A stretch of DNA of 64,000 bases from Copromyces sp. CBS 386.78 (Eukaryota; Ascomycota; Sordariomycetes; Sordariales; Sordariaceae): positions 372,001 to 436,000 of the forward strand of contig MU839091.1 in assembly GCA_030685235.1 (NCBI GenBank). The letters run 5' to 3'. The notes under the pieces are model-generated. The model ran no database searches, was not told where the DNA came from, and saw only the letters and a program-made list of their open reading frames with translations. The number at the start of each line of letters is the position of its first letter. The first letter of the stretch is position 1. Below are positions 11,094 through 27,162 of the stretch, one piece after another. The position numbers and the translations under genes are program-made.

Positions 11094-14003
11094 AAGCGCA
11101 CAGAACCGAGAGTGCAACTCCAATGCCGATTTCAAGAAAATATACAACGCGGCCAGGACCATTCACGCATTATTATTCATCTAAGTGGGCTCTCGCTCAT
11201 ATGCCCTGCGTGCATCATTCTTCTTCTTCAGTTCTTTCTTGTCGTTTGCCGCATCAGTTTATCACCATTAATCCAGTTTTTTCTTCAAGGGTATTCGTTA
11301 CCGGGTCTCGTATTCCTTTGTTTGTATGTGATACCATGGGATGGGTTCGATGATTCAAATAACGAGAAAAGGCCCGATGGGTTTCCTTCTCTCGAAGCAC
11401 AATCTTCTCTTTGTCGTTATTCTTCCGCCTCTCATATTCAAATTTGGTTCTTCTGGGTTTTGGGGCGGTTGGTTGTTTGAATGTGAAAGGTATAAAACAC
11501 AAATGGGAGGGGAACAGAGATTTGAGGCCGAGAATAGGGGGGCAATGAGGTCAACGTATCAGGTTCCTCATTTCGTCCCATCAATCTGGGTCGGGTTTGG
11601 TTGGGTCAGTTCGGTTCAGGATTGTTTCGCGAAGGTCATCGTCTTTTCCCCCACTTCCTTACTACTTACTCGACGGTGTTTTCTGACGGGGTGGTGGTCT
11701 AAATGGCTTTGATATTGATATCCCAAGGTTGCGTTCTATTCCTTTTCTCCCCTCATACGGGTCCAGGGTCTTTGGTCCTGGGTTTTATTTTCCTAGATTG
11801 TGAATCCGGCCGTAGGAAAGGTGGATAAGGAAGGCCGTGGAGATGTGTCTGGGGGATTAAATCAGCAGGATGGACACGTTCACGCACACGGATAGCATGC
11901 CGTGTGGTTGGGAATTACAGGAGGCCATAGTCAGAGATGATAGGAGATAAGGGAGATACTGGTGGTACTGCTTGCAGTCAGTCGCATCGTACGCAGAGGT
12001 TTCCAAGATGGCGAAAGGGTTCATGAAGTCTTAACTGAACAGATGTGGGGATTTATTACTCAGTAGTAACTCAGACTCAATCAGATAGTTACACAAAACA
12101 GCTTGTTTGGTGTGGTTCTGTTTTATGCTCATTTCTGTTCACAGATACACCTGACGAGATTGTCATCAACATTATCGGACAAGGAAATAGGACAAACGGC
12201 CTCAATGTCATCTACAGTTCCAATGTACGGCCTCAATTTTGAATTTGTCAGATGCTTCGGAACGAGCACCCTTCCTATCCTCAACTTGACTACAATGGAA
12301 CGTGTTTACTACATTGTTCACCGGTGCGGCACTATCTGTATGTTAGGGTATACATAAATGCGCAGTAGCTTCAAGTGTCATGAGAAATGACTGCAGTCCG
12401 TGGCGAAACGAGAGAAACTCCGAAAAGATACTGATCACCGGGTTTGCTAGAAGATCCAAAACACCTCGGGCTCGGCCTCGGTCCGGGCATCCCCAAACCC
12501 ATGATCTCTCGGTCCGATCTTGGGTATAGTCCTGAAGAGGGCCCGATTCTACGTTAACCCATGCAAAGACGGCGACTCGGAAGAACTGGTAGATAACCAA
12601 CTCAGCCCAAAACAATATAGATTCGGCAGACAACCTGATTCGACCATAAACTTGTATAGTTCCAATCTAGAACTAGGCAGCATAAGCGGCTAGTTGGCTA
12701 GTACTAAAGAAAAGCAAACTTTGTTCTGTTGCCGTTCAACCACGCTTGTCCATCCATGCCGAACGGTATACTACCACGTGGTAGATGTGTTACGTACTGG
12801 AAGGGGGAAGATACTTTGAGCACAGTGCTGGGCCTGGGAGAGGAAAAAAACCAACATTGATGATTGGGCTTCAACTTTCCAGTCTCGCCGAAGACTGCTA
12901 TGTTCTGTTGTAGGTTGCCTTAATCAAGCGGATTTGTTGTTGTTTGGGATCGTTGATGATGATGACAGCCACCTTGTGACAGCTGGTTGAAACTACAGTT
13001 TCCTCTCTGGAACACTCAAATCTTCTGACGTCGAATCAGCTATCTAGCGGATTTGTCGGGCTCGGTCTAGAGGTACCTACTCGGGTACAACTTCCCATCC
13101 GCTCTTTCCCAATCTGTAAAGACAGACAGACATATACATTCGCTAGCATGCAACGTCCCGTCTCATGTTGGCTAGAGCCTTCTAGTTTTTGCCTTCGGAG
13201 GACACATTCTACTCAAAACGGCAACAACGGTCAACGAATTTCTTTTTCTTGTCGCTGATGCCCCATTCAACCGGCTCGATATGCAACCTACCTTATCATG
13301 CAACCCGGTCCTTCTTCCTTCGCGTGGTTTAATCTAAGTGTCACCGGCCCTGCCGTTCATCGGTTTAGCTAGTTCGGCCGGACCTCGACTCTGGAGTCGG
13401 GACGGGATTCAGATTAGAATATCCCGTCCCCCCAGCGTCAGGGCCGAAGTGACTTGGACGGGGAAGGAACACGATTGTTATTCTAATGGCTTACTATCCG
13501 CGAAAGGGACGACTCTGCTTCTGCTACTACTCTTTCCGACTCGAGAAAACTAACCCTTCCTTGCGTCCCTTTTTTGGTATTATGCTTCGAATTTCATGCT
13601 ACATCCGGGTGCGGCTCGGTCTATTGCCCGGTCCTACGCCTCTACTCACCGGTCCGTTCGCCAGATGTACATACGGGAGAAGAGATGTATGGATGACAGG
13701 CAACATGTTCACTACACCATCTACGGTTGATCGTGACTGGAAGACGGTAATTGCGTTTCCCAAAAAGTCTTCTTCCTCAAGCATCTCGGACCGTGAGAGA
13801 AAAGTATATTTTACGATGTTGGGACGCTACCCTACCTACTCCATGTTGATCCCTCACGCTGGTGGTCAGGATGCTTTTAAAGCCATCGACCCGCTCCTCT
13901 TTATTTGGAACTAACATCTTTCCATGAGTAGTCCATCACGACGCCTTTCACCTTTCTTCTCAAGACAAATTTCTCCTAGACTTCAACGCACTTGACCGAC
14001 AAG
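11094..14003. other. Intergenic region upstream of the aminotransferase gene
   Basis: There are 2.9 kb without a gene I can support. The stretch includes T-rich sequence after the forkhead stop, a short CAGA repeat near 13120, and a 142-codon ATG frame (13486-13914) without recognisable motifs that ends 90 bp before the aminotransferase start. That frame could lie in the transcript leader. No tRNA-like A/B box pair was noticed. Confidence 0.45.
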
Positions 14004-15653
14004 ATGGAGCAGTGTCTTCTTACCACCGTGAACGACACCAGTCCTTCAAAGCCCTCACCAACAAAAACCATGCCCGACCACCAAGCGCCATCAACAACAA
14101 CTCCCCTAGACCTGTCGGACTCCGCCTACGAAACCGGCACAGAATCCGAACTCTCCAGCAACGATGACTTTCCTTCTCCCACAGCCAAGAGCCAACAAAA
14201 CCATCATCAGGATGGCAACGGCAACGATGATGACGAAGTCCTCCCACAACTAGCCAAAGCAAAAGGCCACTACTGGATCACCACCACCGGCTCCAAAATC
14301 CTCGACGCCTGCGGCGGCGCCGGCGTGGCCTGCATTGGCCACGGACGTAAGGACGTGATCAAAGCCATCACCAAGCAAATGGCCTCTTGCTCGTATGCGA
14401 GCTATGCTCATTTCAAGCTTGGCCCTGTGGAAAAGTTGAGCGAGTGGCTTGTTGAAAGCACGGGGGAAAGGATGAGGAAGGTTTATCTGATGTGTTCTGG
14501 TATGTACCTTCCCTCCTACCTCTGCTCTCTTCACATGTCACTGACTGGACGAAATTAAAAAGGCTCCGAAGCAATAGAAGCAGCCCTTAAACTCTCTCTC
14601 GAATTCCACTCCTGGACCACTCCCCAGAATAAAAGAATAAACTTCATAACCGGCACCCCCTCCTACCACGGCACCACCATCGCCTCTCTCTCCGCCTCCA
14701 GCCATTTCACCCGTCGCTTACCTTTCCTCTCATCCGGCATTTTGTTAGAGTCTCACTTCCACCCCATTCCAGCTTGCAACCCCTACCGCGACTTTTTAGT
14801 CAACGAAGAACCCACCCAGGACTACGTTCGCCGCAAGCTATCCGAGCTAGAATCCATGTTCCTTCGCCTAGGACCCGAGACGGTCGCAGCTGTCATAATG
14901 GAACCCATCGTCGGCGCTGCGTTGGGTTGCGTCCCTCCCCCGCCGGGGTACATGAGGGGTGTCAAAAAGATGTGTGGGCGGTATGGGGCGCTGTTAGTTT
15001 TTGATGAGGTTATGTGCGGGATGGGGCGGTCTGGGAGTCTTCATGCTTGGCAATCCATCGAGCAGAATGAAAGGGAGGAAGTGGAAGAGGTGGTGCCCGA
15101 TCTGCAAACGGTTGGCAAAGGGTTCACGGGAGGTTATACTCCTGGTTCGGCTTTGTTGGTCGGTTCGAAGATAACAGAGGTTATGGAGAGGGAGGGAAGA
15201 GTGTTTACGCATGGACATACTTACCAAAATAATCCGGTGGTGGCGGCAGCGGCGTTGGCGGTGCAGGGGGTTGTTGAGAGGGAGGGACTGGTTGGGAAGG
15301 TAAACGAGAATGGAGCGGTGTTAGAAAGGCTGTTGAGGGATGGATTGGGCGGACATCCGCATGTGGGCGATATCAGAGGCCGGGGATTGTTTTGGGGGAT
15401 AGAGTTTGTGAAAGACAAAGAAACCAAGGAGCCGTTTGATGTCGGGTTGAATGTAGCGCAGATGGTGCACAAGAGGGCGATGAAGGAGTTCGGGGTTTTG
15501 GTGTATAATGGCCAGGGATGTGCTGGAGAGGGAAAGGGGGATCATGTTATGGTTATGCCGGCGTATGATATTTCTGTGGATGAGTTGGAGATGATGGTGG
15601 ATGGTCTTGGGAAGGCGGTTGAGAGTGTGTTTGAGAAGCTTGGTGGGAACTGA
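14004..15653 (+). CDS. Class III PLP-dependent aminotransferase
   Basis: Two exons (14004-14499, 14563-15653) give 528 residues. The 63-nt intron (GTATGT...AAAAAG, branch-like CACTGAC) interrupts the PLP-phosphate motif SGSEAIEAALK, which is restored exactly on splicing. The pyridine-nitrogen aspartate is in LLVFDEVMCGMGRSG. The Schiff-base lysine is expected in TVGKGFTGGYTPGSALL. Further class III landmarks are FTHGHTYQNNPVVAAAALA and IRGRGLFWGIEF. The first 85 or so residues are a Ser/Pro/Asp-rich extension without a clear mitochondrial presequence; a second in-frame Met (14070) would shorten it. The family includes ornithine/GABA/beta-alanine transaminases and many uncharacterised fungal members. 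Substrate cannot be told from sequence. Downstream it converges on cdc48. Confidence 0.9.
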
Positions 15654-16132
15654 GGAGGGAGGAGGAAAAGATCTGCACGTCGACATTAGCTCAGGGTCGC
15701 GGTTCAAGATTGGCTCTAGATGTAGTTGGGTGAGTAGGTAGAACAAAATCAAACACAAAGACGACGAGGTTAAGGGACCAAAATGCATTGCTTAAAATCG
15801 TCCTCTCAATTCCATCGCATTCGAGTGCTAAACACTCGCTTGGGGTCCGGTACGGTGATATAACACCTCGTCTGGTTGACACGCGCTTCTCCCGCCTAGA
15901 TTTTCTCCTATCTGTCTAAGAGTAACCGCTGATAAGTGGAAATATCATATCCTTCGTGGCCGATTGCTATAATCCGACCTCGGATGGGCCAGGCAAATAA
16001 GACTATGCCAACGCACCCTGAATCGACTTTGAAATAATAGCTCGTAAACTCCTTTCCTTTGAGCACATATTAAGATACAAGTTGAGTCCCAAAGCTAATG
16101 GAAGACTATTCTAATACCGAGTCTTGAATCCC
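15654..16132. other. Convergent 3' intergenic region
   Basis: About 480 bp lies between the aminotransferase stop and the cdc48 stop, which face each other. It presumably holds both 3' UTRs and polyadenylation sites. Minus-strand frames overlapping the aminotransferase 3' end (15321-15788) are antisense shadows. Confidence 0.6.
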
Positions 16133-18939
<2,807 letters not shown>

Positions 18940-21900
18940 TTTGAAGAATGTGTTGATGGATGTCTAGAATAAATGGGTGTTTGGGTATCGCGGACGGTGA
19001 TGTTAATCCACGGAGAGGATGTAGCGGGAAGAAGTGGTTTTGTAGAAAAGAAATAAATTCGTAGCCTCAAGACCCGCAGATAAAGGGATTCTTGGAGGGC
19101 TGGACGGCGAGGTGAATGTGAATGGTGTTGGGATGGAAAAGAAGGACCAGTCGCAGGGACGAAGTGCCTTTGCGTTGTGGTGTTGGAGGTTGGTTGCGTT
19201 TAACGTTCAGGTTTGTCACGGCATGGAAGTGGAAGTTTCATTGGGAGGACACCACTCACTGCGCCGACGCCAGAGTGGCACCGCTTCCTCCCTCCAAGCA
19301 TCCAAGGCCATTACAGCCAACCAGGGGCAGGCAGCTGGTGGCCAGCAGCTGGGAGCGGCAACAGCACCTCGTTCACCACAAACCGCCCCGCCAGGCGACC
19401 ATTTGGATGACGAAGTATGAGCGGAGCCTTTCTGGGGCGATAAGGTCCGTGCTTTTCGCCCATTCACCTCCATTCTGCCACCTTGTTCAGGGCGCCAGGC
19501 ACCGCTTCTGCCATCCCTCAGAGGATCCTCAGGCCTGGCAAAGCGACGGTGCCGCCGGAACCTTCGAATATGTTCTACCGCCGCCAAACCTGCTGACAGA
19601 TCAAAGCTTCATCTTGTTGGCTAGGAGGTCATTCCATTCACTTCATTTCTCGACCTCAGCGAAGGGAAGGGAAGTTCCAGTGCAAGTTTGATCCGTGACT
19701 TTGGATGCTTGGACAGATTTGCCCCTCCCCCGCAGTACGAACAACAAGGCGGTAAGTGTTGGCGCATGCACCACGGTGGCCTGTACAGTGGAGATGCCGT
19801 GCTCGATGCCACAGGTCAACGCCAGTGCTGCTATCACAGACCGCGCGAAATGGGACAGAATAACGGCCGGCAAGCTGGCAGGCTGCAGCTGTCGTCTTAT
19901 CAAGATTCGATTCGAGGGTGTCCGTTTGAACACTGATAGGTACGGTATGAGTCCGCTCTGGACGTCGCAGGAACCCGCATGCCGCTTCAAGCGAGTGACG
20001 TCTGATCTTTGCGGCCAAGACAGACTGTGGACAAGGAAGAGCAAACGACGACCGACCCGCGACCCGACTGAGAACGGGCCCAGGGTTTTAAGGGGCAGGC
20101 ACGCGCCGGCCGTACGGCTCCGCCCCGGCAAGCCGATATCTAGTACCTACCTCCAGGAGTTTCTCCCCGAACTGCTCGGCGCCCGGCTGGTAGAAGGCTG
20201 GGCTAAAAGCTACCTGTAGGGGGCCCGGTACCCTGCAGCGTAGTACCGCGGGTGCTACCTACCCCGCTGTAACCCCGGAAGGCCGAAAACGCTGCGGCAC
20301 GCACCCAGCTGACCATTCAGGGTCCAAGGGGACCTTCCGAAGTCCGATGCCTCCACGATCCAGATCCGATATAACTGCAACCCGCGCGGAGCCAGAACGG
20401 GGCTGAGCTCGACAGGGTTGACCATTTCTTCTCAGGCGACAGAATCATATTCTACACCGGCCTGTCAATGCCAATCAAGACTAATTCCAGCCTTAGGCTT
20501 CACGATATCCACATGTCGTGTTGGCGCAAGCAGGGCTTGGTGGTTCTATGACCAGGCACGAAGTTATCTTCAGTCGATTAAACCTTTGTCCTTTCAGCTC
20601 AGATGCCTTTTACCTACCCCTGCCACGAATTACTCGGAAGCCTGATTGAGATGACATTTTTTGCTACCATAGTACTCTCATCATGGACAGGGCAAGATCA
20701 CGACGGGGTGCCCCCAAGCCTCTGTTGTGAGATCTGGGCCTAGGGTATGAACTAAGACTCGGTATGAACGAAGTGAATACGTTCAGTCGCCAAACGAACC
20801 CAGCTGGATGAAGAAGGCTTAGAGACGCATACTGCAAGTGTAAGAAGGCACAAGGCTCTCAGGAGTTGACTGAGACGGGAAGCCTATTTCCCCGGCATCA
20901 TGTCCAGGACAGCAAAACATATCGAGTCCATGGCAGGGGCGTGGACTCAACGGAAGGCCAAGCAACATCCGTTGTTTACGGAACCATTGGTGGGCACGTG
21001 GAACCCACCCTGCCCCATATCTGCCCTCCTTTACTGTGCCAATAGACCATCTTTCCAGTCTTGAAAGGAGGTGGTACATTCAAACTCACTTCCCCTTATC
21101 TCCGCCCATTCGGAACTAAGCAAGGTACCAAGCCCCTCCCGCTTTGAAGTAGACCAGGAAGCGGAATTCTGCTGCCTGTTACTACCCCTACTTTGGAACC
21201 ATCCGACAGACGTCAGTGGCAGAATAAGCGCCGGTCTTGTCTAATTTCATGGGTTCAGGAAGGCAGAGTCGGTTGATGAGGACCACTGACTGAACAAACG
21301 GGACCATCTCCGGTCCGGGTCGCTTGGATGGAACACTCAGGCAATAAGGACTGAGCCTTACGAGTAACAAGATGGAACTACGCCTCCACGACACTCCCAA
21401 ACAGACCCCTCGAATATTTCCGTATTTTACGATCTCGGAGCTTGTGATGGGGTGGTGCACATCCATAGCCTTCTCATCCTGGCAATTAACAGTTCATTTT
21501 GGGGTGACCGGAACGATGCACAGAGATTGATAGAGATGCCTGCCCGTGATCAAGCATCATCATGGGTAGGTAGGTATCTACTTATGCGGTCCCAAGCGGC
21601 GATTGCAGTGAAAAAGGCTATCCCAAGAGGGAAGGACCGGAGTACTTTGGTTCAAATGTAGCAGGAACGATACGGGTATATTGCGAGTTGGAAACTTTTT
21701 GTCCGTCCACTTCTTTTCACTGCACTAGGTGTCATGAGACACATGGGTGAATATGTGCAAACTGGTTCTCACTCATTTTCCTCTAATTCTTCTGATACCT
21801 ACATACCTATCGGGGGTAGACATACATCCAGCGTGCCACCAAAAGAACAGAAAAGGTGTGCAAAGTGTCGTATGTTCAATCGCGGAAGCAAACCCGACTC

Positions 21901-22496
21901 ACCCAAACAAAGCCGGTGAAGCGACTCTACAAAATCATTCCTGTGTAGGACTCGGAAGAAGCTAAATTCCAAAAACCAACAGAGCCTCATGAAAAATTCT
22001 TTCGCTTTTCCCCTCCCTTTTATATCTAGCAGCCCTTTATACATATCCAATACTCTCCCCACCAGTTCTACTGTACAGATACTTATGTCCTCGTCTGCTC
22101 CATGGAACATGAAGCAGTTGAATCAAGATGGGAAGGTGGGAAGATAATTCTAAATACGTTGATCCAATGGGATATGATGAATGCGTTTGTTTCTGAAAAT
22201 CCTAGAGCATACATGGGTGTTTTAGCTACCGGATTCTTTTGGTCGTAAAGACGGCGGAGTAACGCCCGGTTGTGGCGTAGGGGATCCAGTTTAGTTTCGA
22301 GATGTAGGTATATAGATGGAAAGTTTATCTTGCATGTGTGTAGCAGTGAGTAGGTGTGTGAGTGTTGGAGTGGACGGCAATGCTAAGCAAGGCTTTGCTA
22401 CCTACTCAGGCTATGTCTTGTTCCAGGGGTACGCTAGAGTAGAAGATGGGCAGAGTAGGTAAAGTAGGGTAAGGCGTACTGGTTGATGTGAAGTGG

Positions 22497-23010
22497 TGAT
22501 GGAAAGTTTATTCCAGCCTGTTAAGTTTTAGATGCGATTGGATGGGTTGAATTGGGTACCGGAGACGGGAAAGGGGAGAAGGGGGAACAAGACGTATGAC
22601 CGGATCTTCATGTCTGTGGCACGGTTTTATTTTTTCGTGACTTGACAGCTGTGCCTGATATGTATACCGGTTTTCAGAGATGGTCTTGGTCTTGGTCTTG
22701 GGGTGGTTTGTCCGTGGTTGCTATCACGATCAGTAATTGTAAAGCGCAATGCAAGTTAGATTGAGGAGGTGGAATGGGAAAGCTTCTCGCTCGCTCAAGT
22801 CTGGATGCGATTGGATGGGTAATCGAGTACCGAAGACGGAAAAGGGGGAGGGGAAGAAGGAATGATGCATGAGTGGATGTCTGTGGGACGGGGTTTTTTT
22901 TTTTTTTTTTTTTTTTTTCCTCCTTTTCCCTCTGCTGCGCTGCCACGAGCATTATGCTCCGAAGACAGTCTTTGGGTGCTTTGCCTGTGGATGCCATTGA
23001 GAACAGTAGC
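22497..23010. repeat. Diverged direct repeat, two copies of about 200-240 bp
   Basis: Copy A runs from about 22497 to 22740 and copy B from about 22768 to 23010. Both carry GATGCGATTGGATGGGT (22532 and 22807). This is followed in each by a GTACCG-GAGACGG/GAAGACGG-GAAAAGGGG block, then ATGTCTGTGG-ACGG and a T run. Later both have a GTCTTGGGGTGGTTTGTCCGTGG / GTCTTTGGGTGCTTTGCCTGTGG-like block. Blocks keep order but are separated by indels. Both copies start near a GGAAAG(T/C)TT element, also seen alone at about 22318. Ends are approximate because alignment was by eye. Confidence 0.6.
22894..22918. repeat. Poly(T)25 homopolymer
   Basis: Twenty-five consecutive T residues lie inside copy B of the direct repeat. 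Copy A has only TTTTATTTTTT at the equivalent place, so the run has expanded in one copy. Confidence 0.85.
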
Positions 23011-26000
23011 AAGCAGGTTGTTAGAGATTCAGCTGAGTTGAAGTCAAGTCACACATTGTCCTGCCTCTTTCTCTCCCTGATTTAGAAGCCGTTTTCATGT
23101 TCTCAACGAGGCCGGCCAAGACAGAGAACACTACGGATTTAACCTTACTGCTACCTTGAGGCTTTGAAAGTCACAGCCAGACGTGAAGGCGTAGCTGGTG
23201 ATCATGTTTCATCTCTCTCCGGAATCTAGATATTAAGCTCTTGAGGAAGCTGTGCGGCATAACTTCATCATTTCAGGTTATCTTTTGTTTCCACACCATC
23301 TCCATTCCAGACGCGCGCTTAATCCATGAGGGATATGCAAAAAAGGCACGTTTTCGTGACGCTGAGTGGGTGTGTTGATGTGCTTTGCCATATCCCAACA
23401 TCGGGTAAGTAGCACGTGGGGGTTTTTGGTAAATGTGATGTGATGATGTTCACCAAATTCGACAACAGCAGCGCTACCGCGTTTATTCCGGTCGGGTCGA
23501 AATCGTCTTGCTTCCGGTATTGAAATCATATGCGCGTATGTGTGCGGGAAGCGGGTTGTATTTAGATTGGGGAAAGGTGAGTGGTTGCAGGGGGGTTAGA
23601 AAAGTCCGAGGAGCTCGCACTTAGACAAGTGGGACCGGGACTGGACCAGACCAGTCTTTTTTTCATTCTTGCCTGGTGCCGCATGAATACAAAGCTACGC
23701 TGCCAATTCTGCCAATGAGTCAAAGAAGCCCGCCATTTCATCAGCGAAATAATATCGTTGCCTATCTAGTTCGGCGGTGTGGCGCAGGGCTTGGTGGTGG
23801 ATGTTCAATGTTGCCCAAGCGAGTGTCATGGAAAGAAGGTTAAACTTGCTGAAAATAAAGAGGTGGGGGAAATCATGGTCACGGCACGTAACTGTACCAG
23901 CCTTGTTCTCACACCAGAGGTGAAGCTCACACCTCTAACCCTGTAAGGAGATGCTATTCCCATCTCGTTGTGCCTGGCTGGAAATTGCTAGTTGACCACC
24001 GGGCAAATTCCGTCTCGCATAGCGCTTGTAGTCAGGCAAAGAAGGATGAAGTGGTGATGTAAAGCCGAACATTTGAAGTTAATACAAGGTGACCGATTTC
24101 AGCCTCGAGTCACTCGATGAGGCGCGGCCACACCATCTACCCCCGAGTGACGCCCCCAGATAGGACTTGTAAGTGCATAGAATGCTGCGGCCATGCGGGC
24201 CTAGCGAGTAGTTTATTTTCTTTCCCGGTGAAATCTGACAAATGTCTTGGTTGGGCCCAGCCCTATGAGCATCGAGGCTGACAAGGGCAACTGCTGGCCG
24301 CTTGGGTCTTATATCCGACGATATTTCCAATCCATCCAGCGTTACACGAATATGGCTTGAAGATGGTGCCCGGTGATATGGTCCTTCGCTGAAAAGAAGT
24401 ATTGGGGACAGGATAGTGTTGTTGTTCTAGACTCGACTCAAAACGAGAAGTATCTTGAGTTCCGCGAATAGCCTGTTCTTGGGCGTGGAAAGCCCATGAA
24501 CTGCTGCGGATGTTGAACGGAGACGACGAAGCCAGTGACGGAGATGGAGCTCGGAGACGGAGTGGCTCGGAGGCCGAAACACGGAACACGGGACACGGAT
24601 GGGCGGTGTGGCTAACAGCGCCGATCCACCGGAAGGAGGCTATGAGGTAACACTGCTGCCGTCACTGTGACCACCCAGCCGGCTTAGACGCAGATTAGAC
24701 GCAAAACTCCCGAGAAGAAGGCGAGTTGTCATAGCGTTGCCCAGTTAGGACAACTAGAAATCTGAGAGACTCATGTATGTAACCAAGATAAGCGTACTTT
24801 AGTCAGCTGGGTAGAGCCATATGTAGAATCCAGTGGCAGCATCAGCTTTGGCTTTGGTGTAGCCAGGAGGCGTCGTCGTCTATCCCCCTATCAGCATGGC
24901 GCGGCCGGGGAGTCAAGTAGAACCGTGCATTTATTCCAAAGGTTGCATGGTCTCATATGTTGAGAAGTTTGTTGAAGCGGGGGAGACAGATACAGTACTT
25001 ACCCTTTGACCATGGAAACGAATGGGATAAGATCCCGGCTGTCTCAAACTCTATCATGCCCGCCCTGCTGGATGGTATATTATTTCATTCGTCGGCTCGC
25101 GAGGGCGTGGTAACCGTGAAGCCTTTTGAGGTGAATATGGAGAAACTGCCGTCCTGGTTGCTCTGTTTCTTTCCGTCCGTAGCTTGACACTCAACGTCCA
25201 CGACGATTGTGTTAAAGGTTGGTATCTAGATGTTGACTGGTGGTTGATTGTGGCAGGGCAAGACAAGGTCGGTAAAATACTGGATGGGAAAGGATAAAAA
25301 GGCATAAAGCTAAGAATCTCACCTTTGAGGAGATCATGCGCAGAATCAGGTAGGGGGGTTCAACAAATAGTAGTGTGAGGTACCAAAGAGGGGGAGACGC
25401 TATCGTGAATACGCGGGACCTGGAACAATGACTCTTTTCTGATGGCCAAGGCCAGTTGTACGGTAGTACTTAAAGCACGACTTCGAGGACCGCTGGTATA
25501 GGGGTAGCGAGTAGAGTTGCTGTTTCCTCAATTTTCTGTTAATGGGAGACTGCTGTTAGGTGCCATGACAAGCTGTTATCGTTCGTCGTTAGTAAAGCCT
25601 GGAAATAACAGCATAGCCGCTAACTGCGTCGTTAGACATCACAGGGTAAGCACTAACACCACGTTGCTACCCGAGCCCCCCGGCAGTCAGCAACCCTTGT
25701 CAACCTGAACCCCTCATGACAGAAAGTGATGTAGTGTAACCTAACTCAACAACAAGCACCAAACCCGACGAAAGCGACGAACAACGATGCTGCTTCTGTA
25801 TTATTAATGACTTCATGGATCGAGCATCTTTCCATGTCGCCGAGTGGAGTTAGCACCGTCTCCCGTTCACTGCCCCGGTCTCTCCTCGGTATGCCTCACC
25901 TCAACGGCCACTGTTTCAAGTCTACGGGACGTTAAACTGGTGCCTGATTTCGTTGGCCAACAATCTCCCAGGATCGATTATGTTCACTCCCGTCCCCATC

Positions 26001-27162
26001 TGATATCACGGCTCAATTACGTACGCCGTGGCAGTGAGGAGGATAGCAATGTGCGGCTGGGCACATATGCGGGTCGGTCCTCGATGCTGTTGGTCATGCT
26101 TGCCGGTGTAACATGACATTGTCCTCTGGGAAGGTTTTCTTGCCCGGGCTTGGCGGCTTCTGGATTGTCACCAAATCCTTCTGCCTGTCTTCCTCTTCCA
26201 GCACAGCTTGCCATATTGCGGAAGTCAAGGAGGCGGAGGAGACCATCTCAAAGAGGCGGAAGAGGCCATCTCCAGGTGGCTTTTCCAATCCATCATGGGG
26301 ATGACACCGTCCTGCATCCATCCAGACGGTCATTGGCCATCGTACCGCGTCTACTCTCTTTTCGTCTGCCCGAACCTGTCGTCACAAGTCGAGAGCCAGT
26401 ATACGCAGCCGTGTGGTGTGTATGGTCCCTGTTTCGTGGTATGACAAGACGGGCACAGACGAGAAAGGAGTTGAACATGCCCAGAACTATGTCAGAGCAA
26501 GGAGATCTTCCCCGTCCAGAGAACACACGTGCTTAGCAAGCCGTACTTTGTACTGTCCCAATGCTACCGCTACCCTTCCCTGATGCGATTGGCGCCTTGC
26601 GGTGACAAGGGGACAAGCACAGAATCATACCATCCGACCAAGGGACGGGGCAAAAAAAGGGTACCTTCCTGGTTCGCTCGACAGTGAGGCGTTACGGCAT
26701 GCACCTACGCTACCGGCATCATCATACCCTTCCCCATCCCATCCATTCCCATTTTAAACCTCCTTTATGCCTTTGGTTGGGGTCCCATCCTGGGCGGGGT
26801 GTATAGGACCAAGACATGATGGATACTGCCCCAAGCCCAGGGCTTATTTTATCCCCTCTCGCCTGGCCCAGGTACAACCGCCTCATATGCTTTTCGTTTA
26901 TATGTTTATATGTGAGGGCACAACCGCTTCGGCCTTCTACCCTTGATCCACGAAGCTTACTCTCGGTCAACTTGATATCTTACCCATTCATGTTCTTACA
27001 CCTTACATACCAATTCGCCTCCTTTCCTATTTCCTTAACGAAGGCGGTCTTTATCCTGGCCCCTTCTCTCCTCTTAGTCAACTTCCCGAACCAGGACTGC
27101 TCGGATTTCATGAACAATCTCTGAGTCCGAACTTGACCTACTACCAACCCCCCCCAGACAAG

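Larger units (their letters stand above)
18940..27162. other. 8.2 kb gene-poor divergent spacer between cdc48 and the Zn2Cys6 factor
   Basis: Both neighbours are transcribed away from this stretch. I looked for spliced coding frames and found none with recognisable motifs. The longest frame, 189 codons at 19122-19691 just upstream of cdc48, is Arg/Ser/His-rich. It includes a GC-rich block around 20090-20300, a 25-nt poly(T) at 22894-22918, and a diverged direct repeat at about 22.5-23.0 kb (listed separately). Long upstream regions are common for Neurospora transcription-factor genes, so regulatory sequence or non-coding transcripts are plausible, but nothing in the sequence proves this. Confidence 0.45.

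Noticed and set aside
13090..13130. Stretch resembling part of a fungal 5S rRNA gene
   Set aside because: Only a short word is similar; the conserved start and end of 5S rRNA are absent.
19122..19691. 189-codon frame upstream of cdc48
   Set aside because: It lies in the cdc48 promoter side, has chance-like composition and no motif.
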